From contig JBJEPQ010000054.1 in NCBI GenBank assembly GCA_051881315.1, positions 1 through 64,000 of the forward strand: a stretch of DNA of 64,000 bases. The letters are read 5' to 3'. Of this stretch, positions 23,626 through 32,288 are shown one piece after another. This stretch comes from CAG-488 sp051881315 (GTDB lineage: Bacteria > Bacillota > Clostridia > Oscillospirales > Acutalibacteraceae). The translations under genes and the position numbers were made by a program. Below the pieces are notes generated by a model. That model was not told the origin of the DNA. It saw only the letters and a list, made by a program, of their open reading frames with translations, and searched no databases. Each line of letters begins with the position of its first letter. The first letter of the stretch is position 1.

Positions 23626-24768
23626 TCAACGAAAAAGTTTTCTGCCGGGGAAGAAATAATCGGACTGATACATATATATCTGGTAAGACATAACTCTTGA
23701 GTACAGGAAGAACAGTATTACCAGACCGGTGACATATACCGCCTTATCCTTTGGCTTGACGGCATAGGAAACAACCCATGCGGTGAAGATAATATAGTAA
23801 ATACTCAGATAAATAGCCAGTCGGGCAAAAATCCAGTTATAAGTCGCTACAATGTATATCGCCATATTCAAAAACGCCATATTGACAAGAATATCTCCGA
23901 TATGTCCGAGCATCTTCATTCGATCCTTGTTCAGGTAGGCAACCACAATCGGAGCCGCAGAAACTATAGGTCTGAAGAAGCTGCTTCCGCCCTCAATGCC
24001 ATCGGTAAACCAGCCGTTTTCCGCATATCCGGAATAGCTCGTTTCCTCCAACGCACCGAGGAAGGACGGGAGAATTTTATCAAATCCCATTGCAAGAATA
24101 ACGCTTCCGAGCAAGAGAACATAGGAACTTTTCTCCCAAGCTTTTCTTCTGACTACAATGTATACTACAAGCATCATCAACGCACTGCTGTGCATAAAGT
24201 AAGCGATTATTACAAAAACCGCATACTTGAATATTGAGCCTCTCTTGATTGAAAAAAGATACTTAGTTCCCAACAGCACAAATGCCGCAGCCATATACTG
24301 TCTCATTCCGTCCATCATACCGCCGAGATATCCGTAAGTGAAAAACATAAATATGCCCAGCTCAATCGGAGTACAGTAGTAATAAATTATAATCAACGCC
24401 GGGATCAATGCTATTGCCGAACAGACAAAAATAAGCACCTGTGGATCATCTGTCTGGTTTCTGATAATACTCTGGATGAAAGCGAACATATTTCCGTCAA
24501 GAATCGTTTGAATTTTTACCGGGTTATTATCGGGCATATTTTCAAATGAATACATATAGAAATATGTGTCGCCGATAGTTTTTCTGAGTCCTGCAAAGGT
24601 AACGTAGAAAGCAATCGGCAAAATCAAAGCGATTGGATTAGGCAAGGGCTGGCCGAGACCGCCTCTTGCTCTGAGCGGAAAGGAACGAGCCGCCACGGCT
24701 ATCATACACAAAATAAACGTGGCAACCCATACAATTATTTCATAAAAGTCAAAATCGAAGTTAATCAT
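23626..24768 (-). CDS. EpsG-family polysaccharide polymerase (Wzy-like membrane protein)
   Basis: The 380-residue product has about 10-11 membrane helices and matches the EpsG layout: early FAGLRKTIGDTYFYMYSF motif, then GGMMDGMRQYMAAAFVLLGTKYL and HSSALMMLVVYIVVRRK. EpsG/Wzy proteins join lipid-linked repeat units outside the membrane. The R-Q pair and the H-S-S-A stretch are conserved in the family. It is the only polymerase candidate in the operon. Confidence 0.88.
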   Translation of the reverse strand: MINFDFDFYEIIVWVATFILCMIAVAARSFPLRARGGLGQPLPNPIALILPIAFYVTFAGLRKTIGDTYFYMYSFENMPDNNPVKIQTILDGNMFAFIQSIIRNQTDDPQVLIFVCSAIALIPALIIIYYYCTPIELGIFMFFTYGYLGGMMDGMRQYMAAAFVLLGTKYLFSIKRGSIFKYAVFVIIAYFMHSSALMMLVVYIVVRRKAWEKSSYVLLLGSVILAMGFDKILPSFLGALEETSYSGYAENGWFTDGIEGGSSFFRPIVSAAPIVVAYLNKDRMKMLGHIGDILVNMAFLNMAIYIVATYNWIFARLAIYLSIYYIIFTAWVVSYAVKPKDKAVYVTGLVILFFLYSRVMSYQIYMYQSDYFFPGRKLFR

Positions 24769-24801
24769 TCTGTACCTTTTCCCAAGACGGTCACGGTGGA
24801 T

Positions 24802-25914
24802 TTATTCCAATGAATCATAAACCGCTTTCAGTTCCTCTATCACATTTTCCTTTGAAAAAGTCTTGATGAAGCTGACAGCATTCTCAGACATTGTATCGTA
24901 AAGAGGTCTGTCCTCTTTCAGTTTTTTTATTCGGTTCGCCATTGCTTCATCGTCATTCGGAGCAACAACAAAACCGTTGTATACGTCACGGCAGAGCGCT
25001 CGGTGTCCCCTGTTGTCCGAGAGAACGACAGGCAGTCCGCAAGCCATTGCCTCCATCACGTTAACGGGCAAGCCCTCACGCAAGCTTGAGCCTACGGCAA
25101 TATCGCTGAGCTGTACAAGCTTGCAAACATCCTCCCGATGTCCGAGAAAATCTACACGGTCGGATACGCCGAGCTCATTTGCGAGCGAAACATATTTCCC
25201 GGAAATATTGTCCGCTCCGACAATAAGCAGCCGATAATTGCCGCCTTCATCCGTCAGTCTTTTCATCGCCCGTATCAGCATAGACTGATTTTTATTTTCG
25301 TTCATTTCCGCAACGTAGATCAGAAGCGTTTCCTCCTGTGAAAAGTCCTTCTCGCTGCGAAGCTTTCGTTTCCCGTCATCAGAGATCTTGAAAAACAGAT
25401 CGCTGTTGTAACCGACTCCGTTCACCTTGACGGTCTTCTTCGCTTTAAGGTGTTTTTTTGCAAAAGCGAAGTCCTCGTCATTTATCGTAATCAGGCAGTC
25501 CGTCATTGCAGACATAACAAGCTCGATCGGATAATATACAAGCCAGTTAAGCGTCGGCGCACCTTTATAAAAATGGAAGCCGTGTGCGGTATAAACCACC
25601 TTGGCACCCTTTTTTCTCTCGCCTCTTGCGGCAATTCGGGCAAGGATACCGCCCATCGGCGTGTGACAATGAATTATATCGTAGCCGCCGTCCCGGATAA
25701 TTTTTTTCAGCTCTTTATAGGCCTTTAAATTCTCCTTGTCGGCAGGCGAGCGTTTGATGGAAATCTTGAATCTGTTGTCGCAAAACGGCAGTTCCCTTTC
25801 ACCGCCGCAGGCAACATCAACCTGCCAGCCTTTTTCTTTAAACAGCTTAAAACAGGGCAAATGGAAATAATAGAAGTGTTCCGCAACCGTAGCAACATAA
25901 AGAATTTTTTTCAT
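24802..25914 (-). CDS. GT4 family glycosyltransferase (EpsD/PglA-like)
   Basis: The 370-residue product is a GT-B glycosyltransferase. The N-terminal half has HCHTPMGGILARIAAR and YTAHGFHFYKGAP, typical of enzymes that extend an undecaprenyl-linked amino sugar (EpsD, PglA-like). The donor domain has YVAEMNENKNQSMLIRA, GHREDVCKL and GSSLREGLPVNVMEAMACGLPVV. As the gene directly follows the priming transferase, it may add the second sugar. AAAGGAAG precedes the ATG at 25914. Confidence 0.9.
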   Translation of the reverse strand: MKKILYVATVAEHFYYFHLPCFKLFKEKGWQVDVACGGERELPFCDNRFKISIKRSPADKENLKAYKELKKIIRDGGYDIIHCHTPMGGILARIAARGERKKGAKVVYTAHGFHFYKGAPTLNWLVYYPIELVMSAMTDCLITINDEDFAFAKKHLKAKKTVKVNGVGYNSDLFFKISDDGKRKLRSEKDFSQEETLLIYVAEMNENKNQSMLIRAMKRLTDEGGNYRLLIVGADNISGKYVSLANELGVSDRVDFLGHREDVCKLVQLSDIAVGSSLREGLPVNVMEAMACGLPVVLSDNRGHRALCRDVYNGFVVAPNDDEAMANRIKKLKEDRPLYDTMSENAVSFIKTFSKENVIEELKAVYDSLE

Positions 25915-25931
25915 TGCGAAGCTTCCTTTCT

Positions 25932-26546
25932 TTACACCGTTTTCCTGTTTCCCCCAAATTTTTCCATTGTATTTTCGGAATCACTGTTTATTCCGTCCTG
26001 ACTGACAACATTTTCGATCGTCTTGATAAAAATCTTCAGATCCATTTTAAAGCTGTAGTGGTCAACATAATAAACATCATAGGCAAATTTTTCATCCCAC
26101 GTCAGGGTGTTGCGTCCGTTGACCTGCGCCCATCCGGAAATTCCGGGAAGGACGTTGTGTCGGCGCATCTGTTCGGGAGAATAAAGCTCGAGATACTCCT
26201 TGAGCAGCGGTCTCGGACCGATGAAGCTCATCTCGCCTTTTATTATGTTAAAAAGCTGAGGAAGTTCATCAACGCTTGTCTTTCGCAGAATATTGCCTAT
26301 CTTTGTCATTCTGTCAAAATCACTCAGCTCGTTTCCGTTCTTATCACGGAGCGTCGTTGACATTGTGCGAAATTTATAAACGGTAAAGATCTTTCCGTCT
26401 TTTCCGGGCCTTTCCTGTTTGAAAAGTATCGGTCCGTCCCTGTTGACCGCAATCAGTATAGCTGCAATCAGCATTATCGGGGAAAGAATTATCACAAGAA
26501 ACAGCGCCGTAATCAGATCGAGTGACCTCTTTATGTACTTATACAT
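25932..26546 (-). CDS. Priming sugar phosphotransferase (PglC/EpsL-like)
   Basis: The product has about 204 residues and is a minimal polyisoprenyl-phosphate hexose-1-phosphate transferase. It has one N-terminal re-entrant membrane helix (SLDLITALFLVIILSP) and the catalytic region PGKDGKIFTVYKFRTM, then DELPQLFNIIKGEMSFIGPRPLL. The Asp-Glu catalytic pair lies in the DELPQ segment region. It loads the first sugar phosphate onto undecaprenyl phosphate. ATG 26546 is preferred to an in-frame TTG at 26564, which lacks a ribosome-binding site. Confidence 0.92.
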   Translation of the reverse strand: MYKYIKRSLDLITALFLVIILSPIMLIAAILIAVNRDGPILFKQERPGKDGKIFTVYKFRTMSTTLRDKNGNELSDFDRMTKIGNILRKTSVDELPQLFNIIKGEMSFIGPRPLLKEYLELYSPEQMRRHNVLPGISGWAQVNGRNTLTWDEKFAYDVYYVDHYSFKMDLKIFIKTIENVVSQDGINSDSENTMEKFGGNRKTV

Positions 26547-26580
26547 CTGATCCCACTCTCTCAAAAGATTTTTTTCATTT

Positions 26581-28452
26581 TTATTCTGCTTCGTGATAGT
26601 TCGGGACTATCTCCTTAATAAGACCCCTTACTTCCTTTTCGTTGGCGTTTTTCAGTCTTTCAAGCTGGTTTTCAAAAAGGTTGTCGTCCATCTCAACCGG
26701 CTTGGTGACGAAAATTTTATTGTTCGCCGTCATTTTTCTCTCGCTGCTTTCTTCATCAAGGACAAGCTCCTCATAGAGCTTCTCGCCCGGACGAAGTCCC
26801 GTGAATTTGATTTCAATCTCTGTGTAGGGTTTATATCCCGACAGCATAATCAAATTTTCGGCGAGGGTGACGATTTTGACAGGCTCTCCCATATCGAGAA
26901 CAAAGATTTCACCGCCCTTGGCAAGACCGCCTGCCTGAACAACAAGCTGAGCCGCCTCGGGGATAGTCATAAAATATCTTGTTATATCGGGATGAGTGAC
27001 CGTAACCGGTCCTCCGTTTTTAATCTGCTCGGTAAAGATAGGAATAACGCTTCCGCTTGAGCCGAGAACGTTGCCGAAACGAACGGCGGCAAAGATCGTG
27101 CTGTTATTACACTTGCGCTCAAAATACTGAACGATCATCTCGGTTATTCTCTTTGTTGCACCCATAACGTTTGCAGGGTTGACAGCCTTGTCCGAGGAAA
27201 TATTTACAAAACGTTTAACATTATATTCAATGGCAATGCTTGCAACGTTGAAGGTTCCGAAAACATTGTTCTTGACAGCTTCCTTGGGGCTGTCCTCCAT
27301 AAGGGGAACATGCTTGTGCGCCGCCGCATGGAAAACGATCGACGGATGGAACTCATCAAAGACCTCTCTGAGCCTCTTGGGATCCCTGACAGAGCCTATT
27401 CTTATATCAATTTCAAGCTTGCCCTTATGGTATGCGTCAAGCTGCTGTTTAAGAAGGTATGCACTGTTTTCATAGATATCAAAAACAACGATCTTTTTCG
27501 GATGATATTTTGAAACCTGACGGCAAAGCTCGCTTCCGATTGAACCGCCGCCGCCCGTAACAAGAACAACCTGGTCATTAAGATAGCTGCAAACATCTTT
27601 GTTCAGCTCAACCTCGGGACGGGAAAGAAGATCGGTAATATTAACATCACGGATCCTGCCGCCGCCCTGCGACATGTCCGCCATTTCCAAAAGGCTCGGC
27701 GAGGTTTTGAGCTTACAGCCCGTCTTAACAGCGACACGAAGTATCTCCGTCTGACGCTCGGTGTTTACCGACGGCAAGCAGAGGATAATTGTATCTATAT
27801 CATATTTTTTTGCAAGCTCCGGAATCTGGTCGCAGGTGCCCTTTACGGGAACGCCTCGTATTCTCTGACCGAGCTTCAGCGGATTGTCGTCAACGGCAAT
27901 TATGGGCTTGCCCTTTGAATAATTGTTGACCTCGAGCTCATTGATAATAATCATGCCCATATCGCCTGCACCGACGATCATTACACGGTCAAGCATTTCA
28001 TCTTTTTTAAGCGCACTCTCCCGATAGTACCGTCTTATCAATCGGTATCCCATTCTCATTCCGGAAACGAGAATAATTATAACCAAAGTGCTGAAAATAT
28101 AGAAGTAAGCGTCAAAGCAGCCGTTTTTCAGGTTGGAGGTCGCACCGCCGATACTGGAGATAATAAGATCAACGGCAATTCCGGATATTCCGCTGATAAT
28201 CGTCGCAACGCTGACATTCAAAATCTCTTTATATCCGGCGTATTCCCACATACTTGAATAGACTTTAAAGGCATAAAAAAGCAAAATCGTAATAGCAGTT
28301 ACAGGCAATGCTCTTTCCAGCAGCGCGTCCATACTTTTTTGTCCGCCGCCGATAAACATAACGCATAGGTATGAAAAGTTTACCGCAAAAACATCATACA
28401 CCATCATTATGATGCGCTTAACAAATGCGCTCCTGAAATCCACCTTTTTCAA
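26581..28452 (-). CDS. Membrane-bound nucleotide-sugar 4,6-dehydratase (PglF/CapD-like)
   Basis: The 623-residue product has four N-terminal membrane helices (about 15-125), a first Rossmann-like domain (MIVGAGDMGMIII, about 163), and a C-terminal SDR domain with NAD-binding VTGGGGSIGSELCRQ (about 295) and the catalytic stretch NISSDKAVNPANVMGATKR. It should convert UDP-GlcNAc to a 4-keto-6-deoxy sugar, the substrate for the DegT-type enzyme at the operon end. It is the first gene of the operon, starting at TTG 28452 behind GGAGG, with a clear promoter upstream. Confidence 0.93.
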   Translation of the reverse strand: MKKVDFRSAFVKRIIMMVYDVFAVNFSYLCVMFIGGGQKSMDALLERALPVTAITILLFYAFKVYSSMWEYAGYKEILNVSVATIISGISGIAVDLIISSIGGATSNLKNGCFDAYFYIFSTLVIIILVSGMRMGYRLIRRYYRESALKKDEMLDRVMIVGAGDMGMIIINELEVNNYSKGKPIIAVDDNPLKLGQRIRGVPVKGTCDQIPELAKKYDIDTIILCLPSVNTERQTEILRVAVKTGCKLKTSPSLLEMADMSQGGGRIRDVNITDLLSRPEVELNKDVCSYLNDQVVLVTGGGGSIGSELCRQVSKYHPKKIVVFDIYENSAYLLKQQLDAYHKGKLEIDIRIGSVRDPKRLREVFDEFHPSIVFHAAAHKHVPLMEDSPKEAVKNNVFGTFNVASIAIEYNVKRFVNISSDKAVNPANVMGATKRITEMIVQYFERKCNNSTIFAAVRFGNVLGSSGSVIPIFTEQIKNGGPVTVTHPDITRYFMTIPEAAQLVVQAGGLAKGGEIFVLDMGEPVKIVTLAENLIMLSGYKPYTEIEIKFTGLRPGEKLYEELVLDEESSERKMTANNKIFVTKPVEMDDNLFENQLERLKNANEKEVRGLIKEIVPNYHEAE

Positions 28453-28521
28453 TTCCGATAACCTCCTACAAGATCACTTCATTCTCTTGATAGTCGCTTT
28501 TCCCTCTATACACTCTATTTT

Positions 28522-28550
28522 ATTTTAATATATAACTTTAATAAAGTCAA
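28522..28550 (-). promoter_or_regulatory. Promoter of the exopolysaccharide operon
   Basis: On the minus strand TTGACT (28545-28550) and TAAAAT (28522-28527) are 17 bp apart, in an AT-rich stretch about 70 bp before the TTG start of the dehydratase gene. Confidence 0.75.
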
Positions 28551-28627
28551 GGCAATCCGATCCTTTATTGAACGATTAACTGAATTTTCCTCTGTGTAAT
28601 TTCCGTTTTATCAAAATACAATTAAAG

Positions 28628-28656
28628 TTGACAGATTTTTCAAAATATGATAGGCT
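28628..28656 (+). promoter_or_regulatory. Possible promoter of the 102-aa protein gene
   Basis: TTGACA (28628-28633) and a weak TAGGCT (28651-28656) are 17 bp apart; TGA just before the -10 box could act as an extended -10. Confidence 0.4.
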
Positions 28657-28682
28657 TATAAAAAATTGAATGGAGAATACAA

Positions 28683-28991
28683 ATGATTGGATTAGGAATA
28701 TGGGAGGCCTCGATCAACACGATGCTTTTCCGAGGAACCGGTCGCGTTACGATAAGCGACAACAACGGAGAGTATGACTTCAAGCTTGAAATTGTCGGCG
28801 AAAACGCTCCCGAATTTAAAATCAGCGAAGTTACGGAAAGCGGAAACACTCTCAGCGCAGTTGCCGAATGTGATATGTTCAAGGACAAAAAAATCCCCGT
28901 AACAGCCACCTTTGAAGGCGATACGGTTACGGGAACGGCAAAGCTTCCGTTTATCGGAAACATCAAGGTCAAAGGACACAGGGTTTCATAA
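28683..28991 (+). CDS. Hypothetical 102-aa beta-rich protein
   Basis: ATG 28683 follows TGGAGA. The 102-residue product has no signal peptide or membrane helix. Its alternating pattern (GRVTISDNNGEYDFKLEIVG, KIPVTATFEGDTVTGTAKLP) suggests a small all-beta barrel. It ends NIKVKGHRVS. No family is recognised. It is transcribed alone, divergently from the exopolysaccharide operon and convergent with the ribosomal operon, and shares a terminator with rplQ. Confidence 0.7.
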   Translation: MIGLGIWEASINTMLFRGTGRVTISDNNGEYDFKLEIVGENAPEFKISEVTESGNTLSAVAECDMFKDKKIPVTATFEGDTVTGTAKLPFIGNIKVKGHRVS

Positions 28992-29006
28992 AAATTAAAC
29001 AAAATA

Positions 29007-29034
29007 AACGGCAGACCTTTTCGTGTCTGCCGTT
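29007..29034. terminator. Bidirectional terminator, end of the S10-spc-alpha operon
   Basis: AACGGCAGAC pairs perfectly with GTCTGCCGTT. T-rich tracts lie on both strands, so it serves rplQ (-) and the 102-aa protein gene (+). Confidence 0.85.
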
Positions 29035-29057
29035 ATATTTTGCGTATCTATACCTGA

Positions 29058-29414
29058 TTATTTAGACTCGGTGTCGATCAGCTCAATGATGCACATTTCA
29101 GCTGCATCACCGCGGCGGGCACCTGTCTTAATAATGCGGCAATAACCGCCGTTTACGTCCTTATATTTCGGAGCAATTTCATCAAAAAGCTTCTTAACAA
29201 CGTCCTCTTTAGTAACGTATGCTAAAACCTGTCTTCTTGAATGAAGTGTGTTATCCTTAGCAATGGTAATCATTTTTTCAGCCATTGCACGAACTTCCTT
29301 TGCTCTCGTAACGGTGGTCTCTATTCTGCCGTTTTCTAAAAGGTATGTTACCATGCCTCTGAGCATTGACTTACGATGGTCACTTGCTCTTCCAAGCTTT
29401 CTGGCTCCTGGCAT
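29058..29414 (-). CDS. rplQ: 50S ribosomal protein L17
   Basis: The 118-residue product begins MPGARKLGRASDHRKSMLRG, the L17 signature that contacts 23S rRNA near the exit tunnel, and has VTRAKEVRAMAEKMIT in the middle. Length is normal. It is the last gene of the ribosomal operon, 56 bp after rpoA, and ends just before the shared terminator. Confidence 0.98.
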   Translation of the reverse strand: MPGARKLGRASDHRKSMLRGMVTYLLENGRIETTVTRAKEVRAMAEKMITIAKDNTLHSRRQVLAYVTKEDVVKKLFDEIAPKYKDVNGGYCRIIKTGARRGDAAEMCIIELIDTESK

Positions 29415-29470
29415 TAAAAGTCACTCCTTTACCGTTAGTGTGTTGTTTGATTAAATTACAGCTCTGACGA

Positions 29471-30421
29471 TCAGTCGTCGTCCCTGCGAAGATCGTAGCC
29501 GAGGGATGCAAGCTTTGCAACGACCTCGTCAAGCGACTTTCTGCCCAGGTTACGAACCTTCATCATATCGTCCTCGGACTTACCGATCAAGTCCTCTACT
29601 GTATTGATTCCTGCTCTCTTCAAGCAGTTAAAAGAGCGCACAGACAGGTCAAGTTCCTCAATGGTCATCTCCAAGACTTTTTCCTTGCCATTCTTACTCT
29701 TCTCAACCATTATCTCAGTTTCAAAAGCCTCATCAGAGAGATCTCCGAAAAGACTGAGATGCTCGTTGAGGATCTTGGCGCCCAGAGAAACGGCTTCCTT
29801 AGCGGAAATTGTGCCGTTTGTCCACACTTCAAGTGTCAGCTTATCATAGTCGGTTATCTGGCCGACACGTGTGTTCTCGACTGTGTAATTTACCTTTAAT
29901 ACCGGTGAATAGATCGAGTCGATTGCAATTACACCGATCGGCGGCTGAAGATACTGCTTGTTACGTTCAGCAGAATCGTAGCCCCTGCCGCTGCTGCAGG
30001 TCAACTCCATTACCACATGGGCGTCGCTGTCAAGAGATGCGATGTGAAGATCGGGATTAAGGATCTCGACATCGGAATCTGTCTTGAAGGAGCCTGCGGT
30101 GATTTCACCTTCACCTTTAACATCAACGTACATGGTCTTGGGACCATCGCCGTGAATTTTAAGGATTACGCTCTTCAAGTTAAGAACGATTTCCGTAACG
30201 TCCTCTTTGACGCCCGGGATCGTTGAAAACTCGTGAAGAATTCCGTCGATCTTGACGGAAGTTATTGCGTAGCCCGGCAATGAAGAAAGAAGAACTCGTC
30301 TGAGGCTGTTGCCCAGTGTTGTTCCGTAGCCTCTCTCCAAAGGTTCTACTACAAATTTACCGTAAGTACCGTCAGGTAAAACATCGGCTGTTTCGATTCT
30401 TGGTTTTTCTATGCCAATCAT
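29471..30421 (-). CDS. rpoA: RNA polymerase alpha subunit
   Basis: The 316-residue product has the N-terminal dimerisation domain (ERGYGTTLGNSLRRVLLSSLPG, residues 31-52) that nucleates the polymerase and the C-terminal domain (about 245-310: LDLSVRSFNCLKRAGINTVEDL) that contacts UP elements and activators. The length is typical of Firmicutes. It lies between rpsD and rplQ as in other bacteria. Confidence 0.98.
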   Translation of the reverse strand: MIGIEKPRIETADVLPDGTYGKFVVEPLERGYGTTLGNSLRRVLLSSLPGYAITSVKIDGILHEFSTIPGVKEDVTEIVLNLKSVILKIHGDGPKTMYVDVKGEGEITAGSFKTDSDVEILNPDLHIASLDSDAHVVMELTCSSGRGYDSAERNKQYLQPPIGVIAIDSIYSPVLKVNYTVENTRVGQITDYDKLTLEVWTNGTISAKEAVSLGAKILNEHLSLFGDLSDEAFETEIMVEKSKNGKEKVLEMTIEELDLSVRSFNCLKRAGINTVEDLIGKSEDDMMKVRNLGRKSLDEVVAKLASLGYDLRRDDD

Positions 30422-30456
30422 TCAAAACCCTCCTTGTTGTATTAAGTATACGGTTA

Positions 30457-31059
30457 TTATTTTGAATAAAGCTCGACGATGAGGTGCTCCTCAACAGGAT
30501 AGTCTATATCGTCACGGGACGGCATAGCGATAACCTTACCGGTGAACGCATCATCTGTCTTCTCAAGCCACTTCGGAAGAAGAACAACAGGAGCCTTCTC
30601 GCCTGTAAGCTCTGTGAAAACAGAACTTGATCTGCTGTTCTCGCAAACTGCGATAACCTCGCCCGGCTTTACCATGTATGACGGAATGTCAACACGCTTG
30701 CCGTTGACGGTGAAATGACCGTGAGAAACAAGCTGACGAGCCTGACGACGAGTTGCTGCAAATCCGAGACGGAAAACAACATTGTCAAGACGGCGTTCGC
30801 AGAGAACGAGGAGATTCTCGCCTGCTTTACCCTGCATCTTGGTAGCCTTTTCATAATATGAATAGAACTGCTTCTCAAGCATGCCGTATATGAACTTAAC
30901 CTTCTGCTTCTCGTTAAGCTGAAGGGCGTACTCAGACTTCTTTCTTCTCATCTGTCCTTTGGGATTGCGGATAGTTTCCTTGTTCTTGTATCCCATAACA
31001 GCCGGAGAAATTCCGAGCGCCTTGCAACGCTTAGCAATAGGCTGCATATTTCTTGCCAT
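30457..31059 (-). CDS. rpsD: 30S ribosomal protein S4
   Basis: The 200-residue product has the S4 RNA-binding domain (RRLDNVVFRLGFAATRRQARQLVSHGHF, about 88-115). The N terminus (MARNMQPIAKRCKALG) has a single Cys and lacks the four-Cys zinc motif of C+ S4. In other bacteria S4 represses part of the alpha operon; no such site was identified here. rpsK ends 24 bp upstream. Confidence 0.97.
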   Translation of the reverse strand: MARNMQPIAKRCKALGISPAVMGYKNKETIRNPKGQMRRKKSEYALQLNEKQKVKFIYGMLEKQFYSYYEKATKMQGKAGENLLVLCERRLDNVVFRLGFAATRRQARQLVSHGHFTVNGKRVDIPSYMVKPGEVIAVCENSRSSSVFTELTGEKAPVVLLPKWLEKTDDAFTGKVIAMPSRDDIDYPVEEHLIVELYSK

Positions 31060-31083
31060 ATCAATATCCTCCTTCTTCTGAAA

Positions 31084-31491
31084 TTATACGCGTCTTCTCT
31101 TCGGCGGACGGCAGCCGTTGTGCGGGATCGGAGTAACGTCCTTGATAAGGCTTACTTCCAAGCCAGCTGTCTGCAATGCTCTGATTGCAGCTTCACGTCC
31201 TGCTCCCGGACCCTTAACGTAAACCTCAACTGTCTTCATACCATGCTCGATAGCGATCTTAGCGGCAGTCTCGGCAGCGGTCTGAGCTGCGAACGGAGTT
31301 GACTTCTTAGAACCTCTGAAGCCCATCTCGCCTGCGCTTGCCCATGATACTGCGTTGCCCTGTGTATCACTGATGGTAACGATAGTATTGTTGAAGGTGG
31401 ATTGGATATGAGCTGCGCCGCGTTCAATGTTCTTACGTTCACGGCGTCTGCGAGTTGCAGTGCCCTTCTTAGCGGAACCCTTAGGTGCCAT
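31084..31491 (-). CDS. rpsK: 30S ribosomal protein S11
   Basis: The 135-residue product contains HIQSTFNNTIVTISDTQGN and GPGAGREAAIRALQTAGL, the S11 core, and ends NGCRPPKRRRV. It forms the mRNA exit platform with S7. It lies 14 bp after rpsM in the alpha operon. Confidence 0.98.
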   Translation of the reverse strand: MAPKGSAKKGTATRRRRERKNIERGAAHIQSTFNNTIVTISDTQGNAVSWASAGEMGFRGSKKSTPFAAQTAAETAAKIAIEHGMKTVEVYVKGPGAGREAAIRALQTAGLEVSLIKDVTPIPHNGCRPPKRRRV

Positions 31492-31505
31492 ATTATCCCT
31501 CCTAA

Positions 31506-31874
31506 TTACTTCTTCTTGTTAGCAATAGTCTTCTTCGGACCCTTGCGTGTACGTGCGTTTGTCTTTGAGCGCTGTCCTCTTACGGGCAGACCCTTTCTGT
31601 GGCGTACGCCACGATAACAACCGATTTCGATAAGTCTCTTGATATCAAAAGCGGTCTCTCTGCGCAGATCACCCTCAACCTTAACGTTGTGGTCAATATA
31701 CTCACGCAGTTTTGCTACATCGTCTTCTGAAAGATCCTTAACTCTGATGTCAGGATCTACGCCTGTAGCTGCGATAATGTCGCTGGCAGTTTTACGACCT
31801 ATACCGTAGATATAAGTAAGAGCGATTTCAATTCTCTTCTCTCTCGGCAAGTCAACACCTGATATACGCGCCAT
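31506..31874 (-). CDS. rpsM: 30S ribosomal protein S13
   Basis: The 122-residue product begins MARISGVDLPREKRIEIALTY and has the helix-two-turn-helix GIGRKTASDII and the basic C-terminal tail GQRSKTNARTRKGPKK that reaches the P-site tRNA. Its length is normal. rpmJ precedes it by 36 bp. Confidence 0.98.
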   Translation of the reverse strand: MARISGVDLPREKRIEIALTYIYGIGRKTASDIIAATGVDPDIRVKDLSEDDVAKLREYIDHNVKVEGDLRRETAFDIKRLIEIGCYRGVRHRKGLPVRGQRSKTNARTRKGPKKTIANKKK

Positions 31875-31910
31875 TTCTCAGTTGCACCTCCATAAATGGT
31901 TTGCGTCGGA

Positions 31911-32024
31911 TTAACCCTGACGCTGTTTGTGCTTGGGATTCTCACAGATAACCATGATTTTTCCCTTGCGCTTAATAATCTTGCACTTCTCGCAAATTTT
32001 CTTTACAGAAGGTCTGACTTTCAT
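31911..32024 (-). CDS. rpmJ: 50S ribosomal protein L36, zinc-binding form
   Basis: This short gene (37 codons) was found by reading the infA-rpsM gap. The product begins MKVRPSVKKICEKCKIIKRK and has the zinc ligands C11, C14, C27 and H32, so it is the C+ form. GAGGG lies just upstream of the ATG at 32024. Its place between infA and rpsM is conserved in Firmicutes. Confidence 0.97.
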   Translation of the reverse strand: MKVRPSVKKICEKCKIIKRKGKIMVICENPKHKQRQG

Positions 32025-32056
32025 TTGAATGCCCTCCTTGAAAAATTAGCCTTAGC

Positions 32057-32275
32057 TTATTTTGATCGCCATGTTATTCTTCCTTTGGTGAGGTCATATG
32101 GCGAAACTTCGACCGTCACCTTGTCTCCGGGAAGGATACGAATGTAGTTCATTCTGAGCTTACCGGAAATGTGTGCTAAAACTTTGTGTCCGTTTTCGAG
32201 CTCTACCTGAAATATTGCGTTCGGCAATGCCTCAACAACAACACCTTCAAGCTCAAGCATATCCTGTTTTGACAT
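32057..32275 (-). CDS. infA: Translation initiation factor IF-1
   Basis: The 72-residue product begins MSKQDMLELEGVVVEALPNA and is a single OB-fold domain (GHKVLAHISGKLRMNYIRILPGD). It blocks the A site during initiation. The ATG at 32275 is eight bases from GGAGG; the in-frame GTG at 32284 lies inside the ribosome-binding site and is rejected. It is 13 bp downstream of map. Confidence 0.97.
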   Translation of the reverse strand: MSKQDMLELEGVVVEALPNAIFQVELENGHKVLAHISGKLRMNYIRILPGDKVTVEVSPYDLTKGRITWRSK

Positions 32276-32288
32276 ATACTGCACCTCC

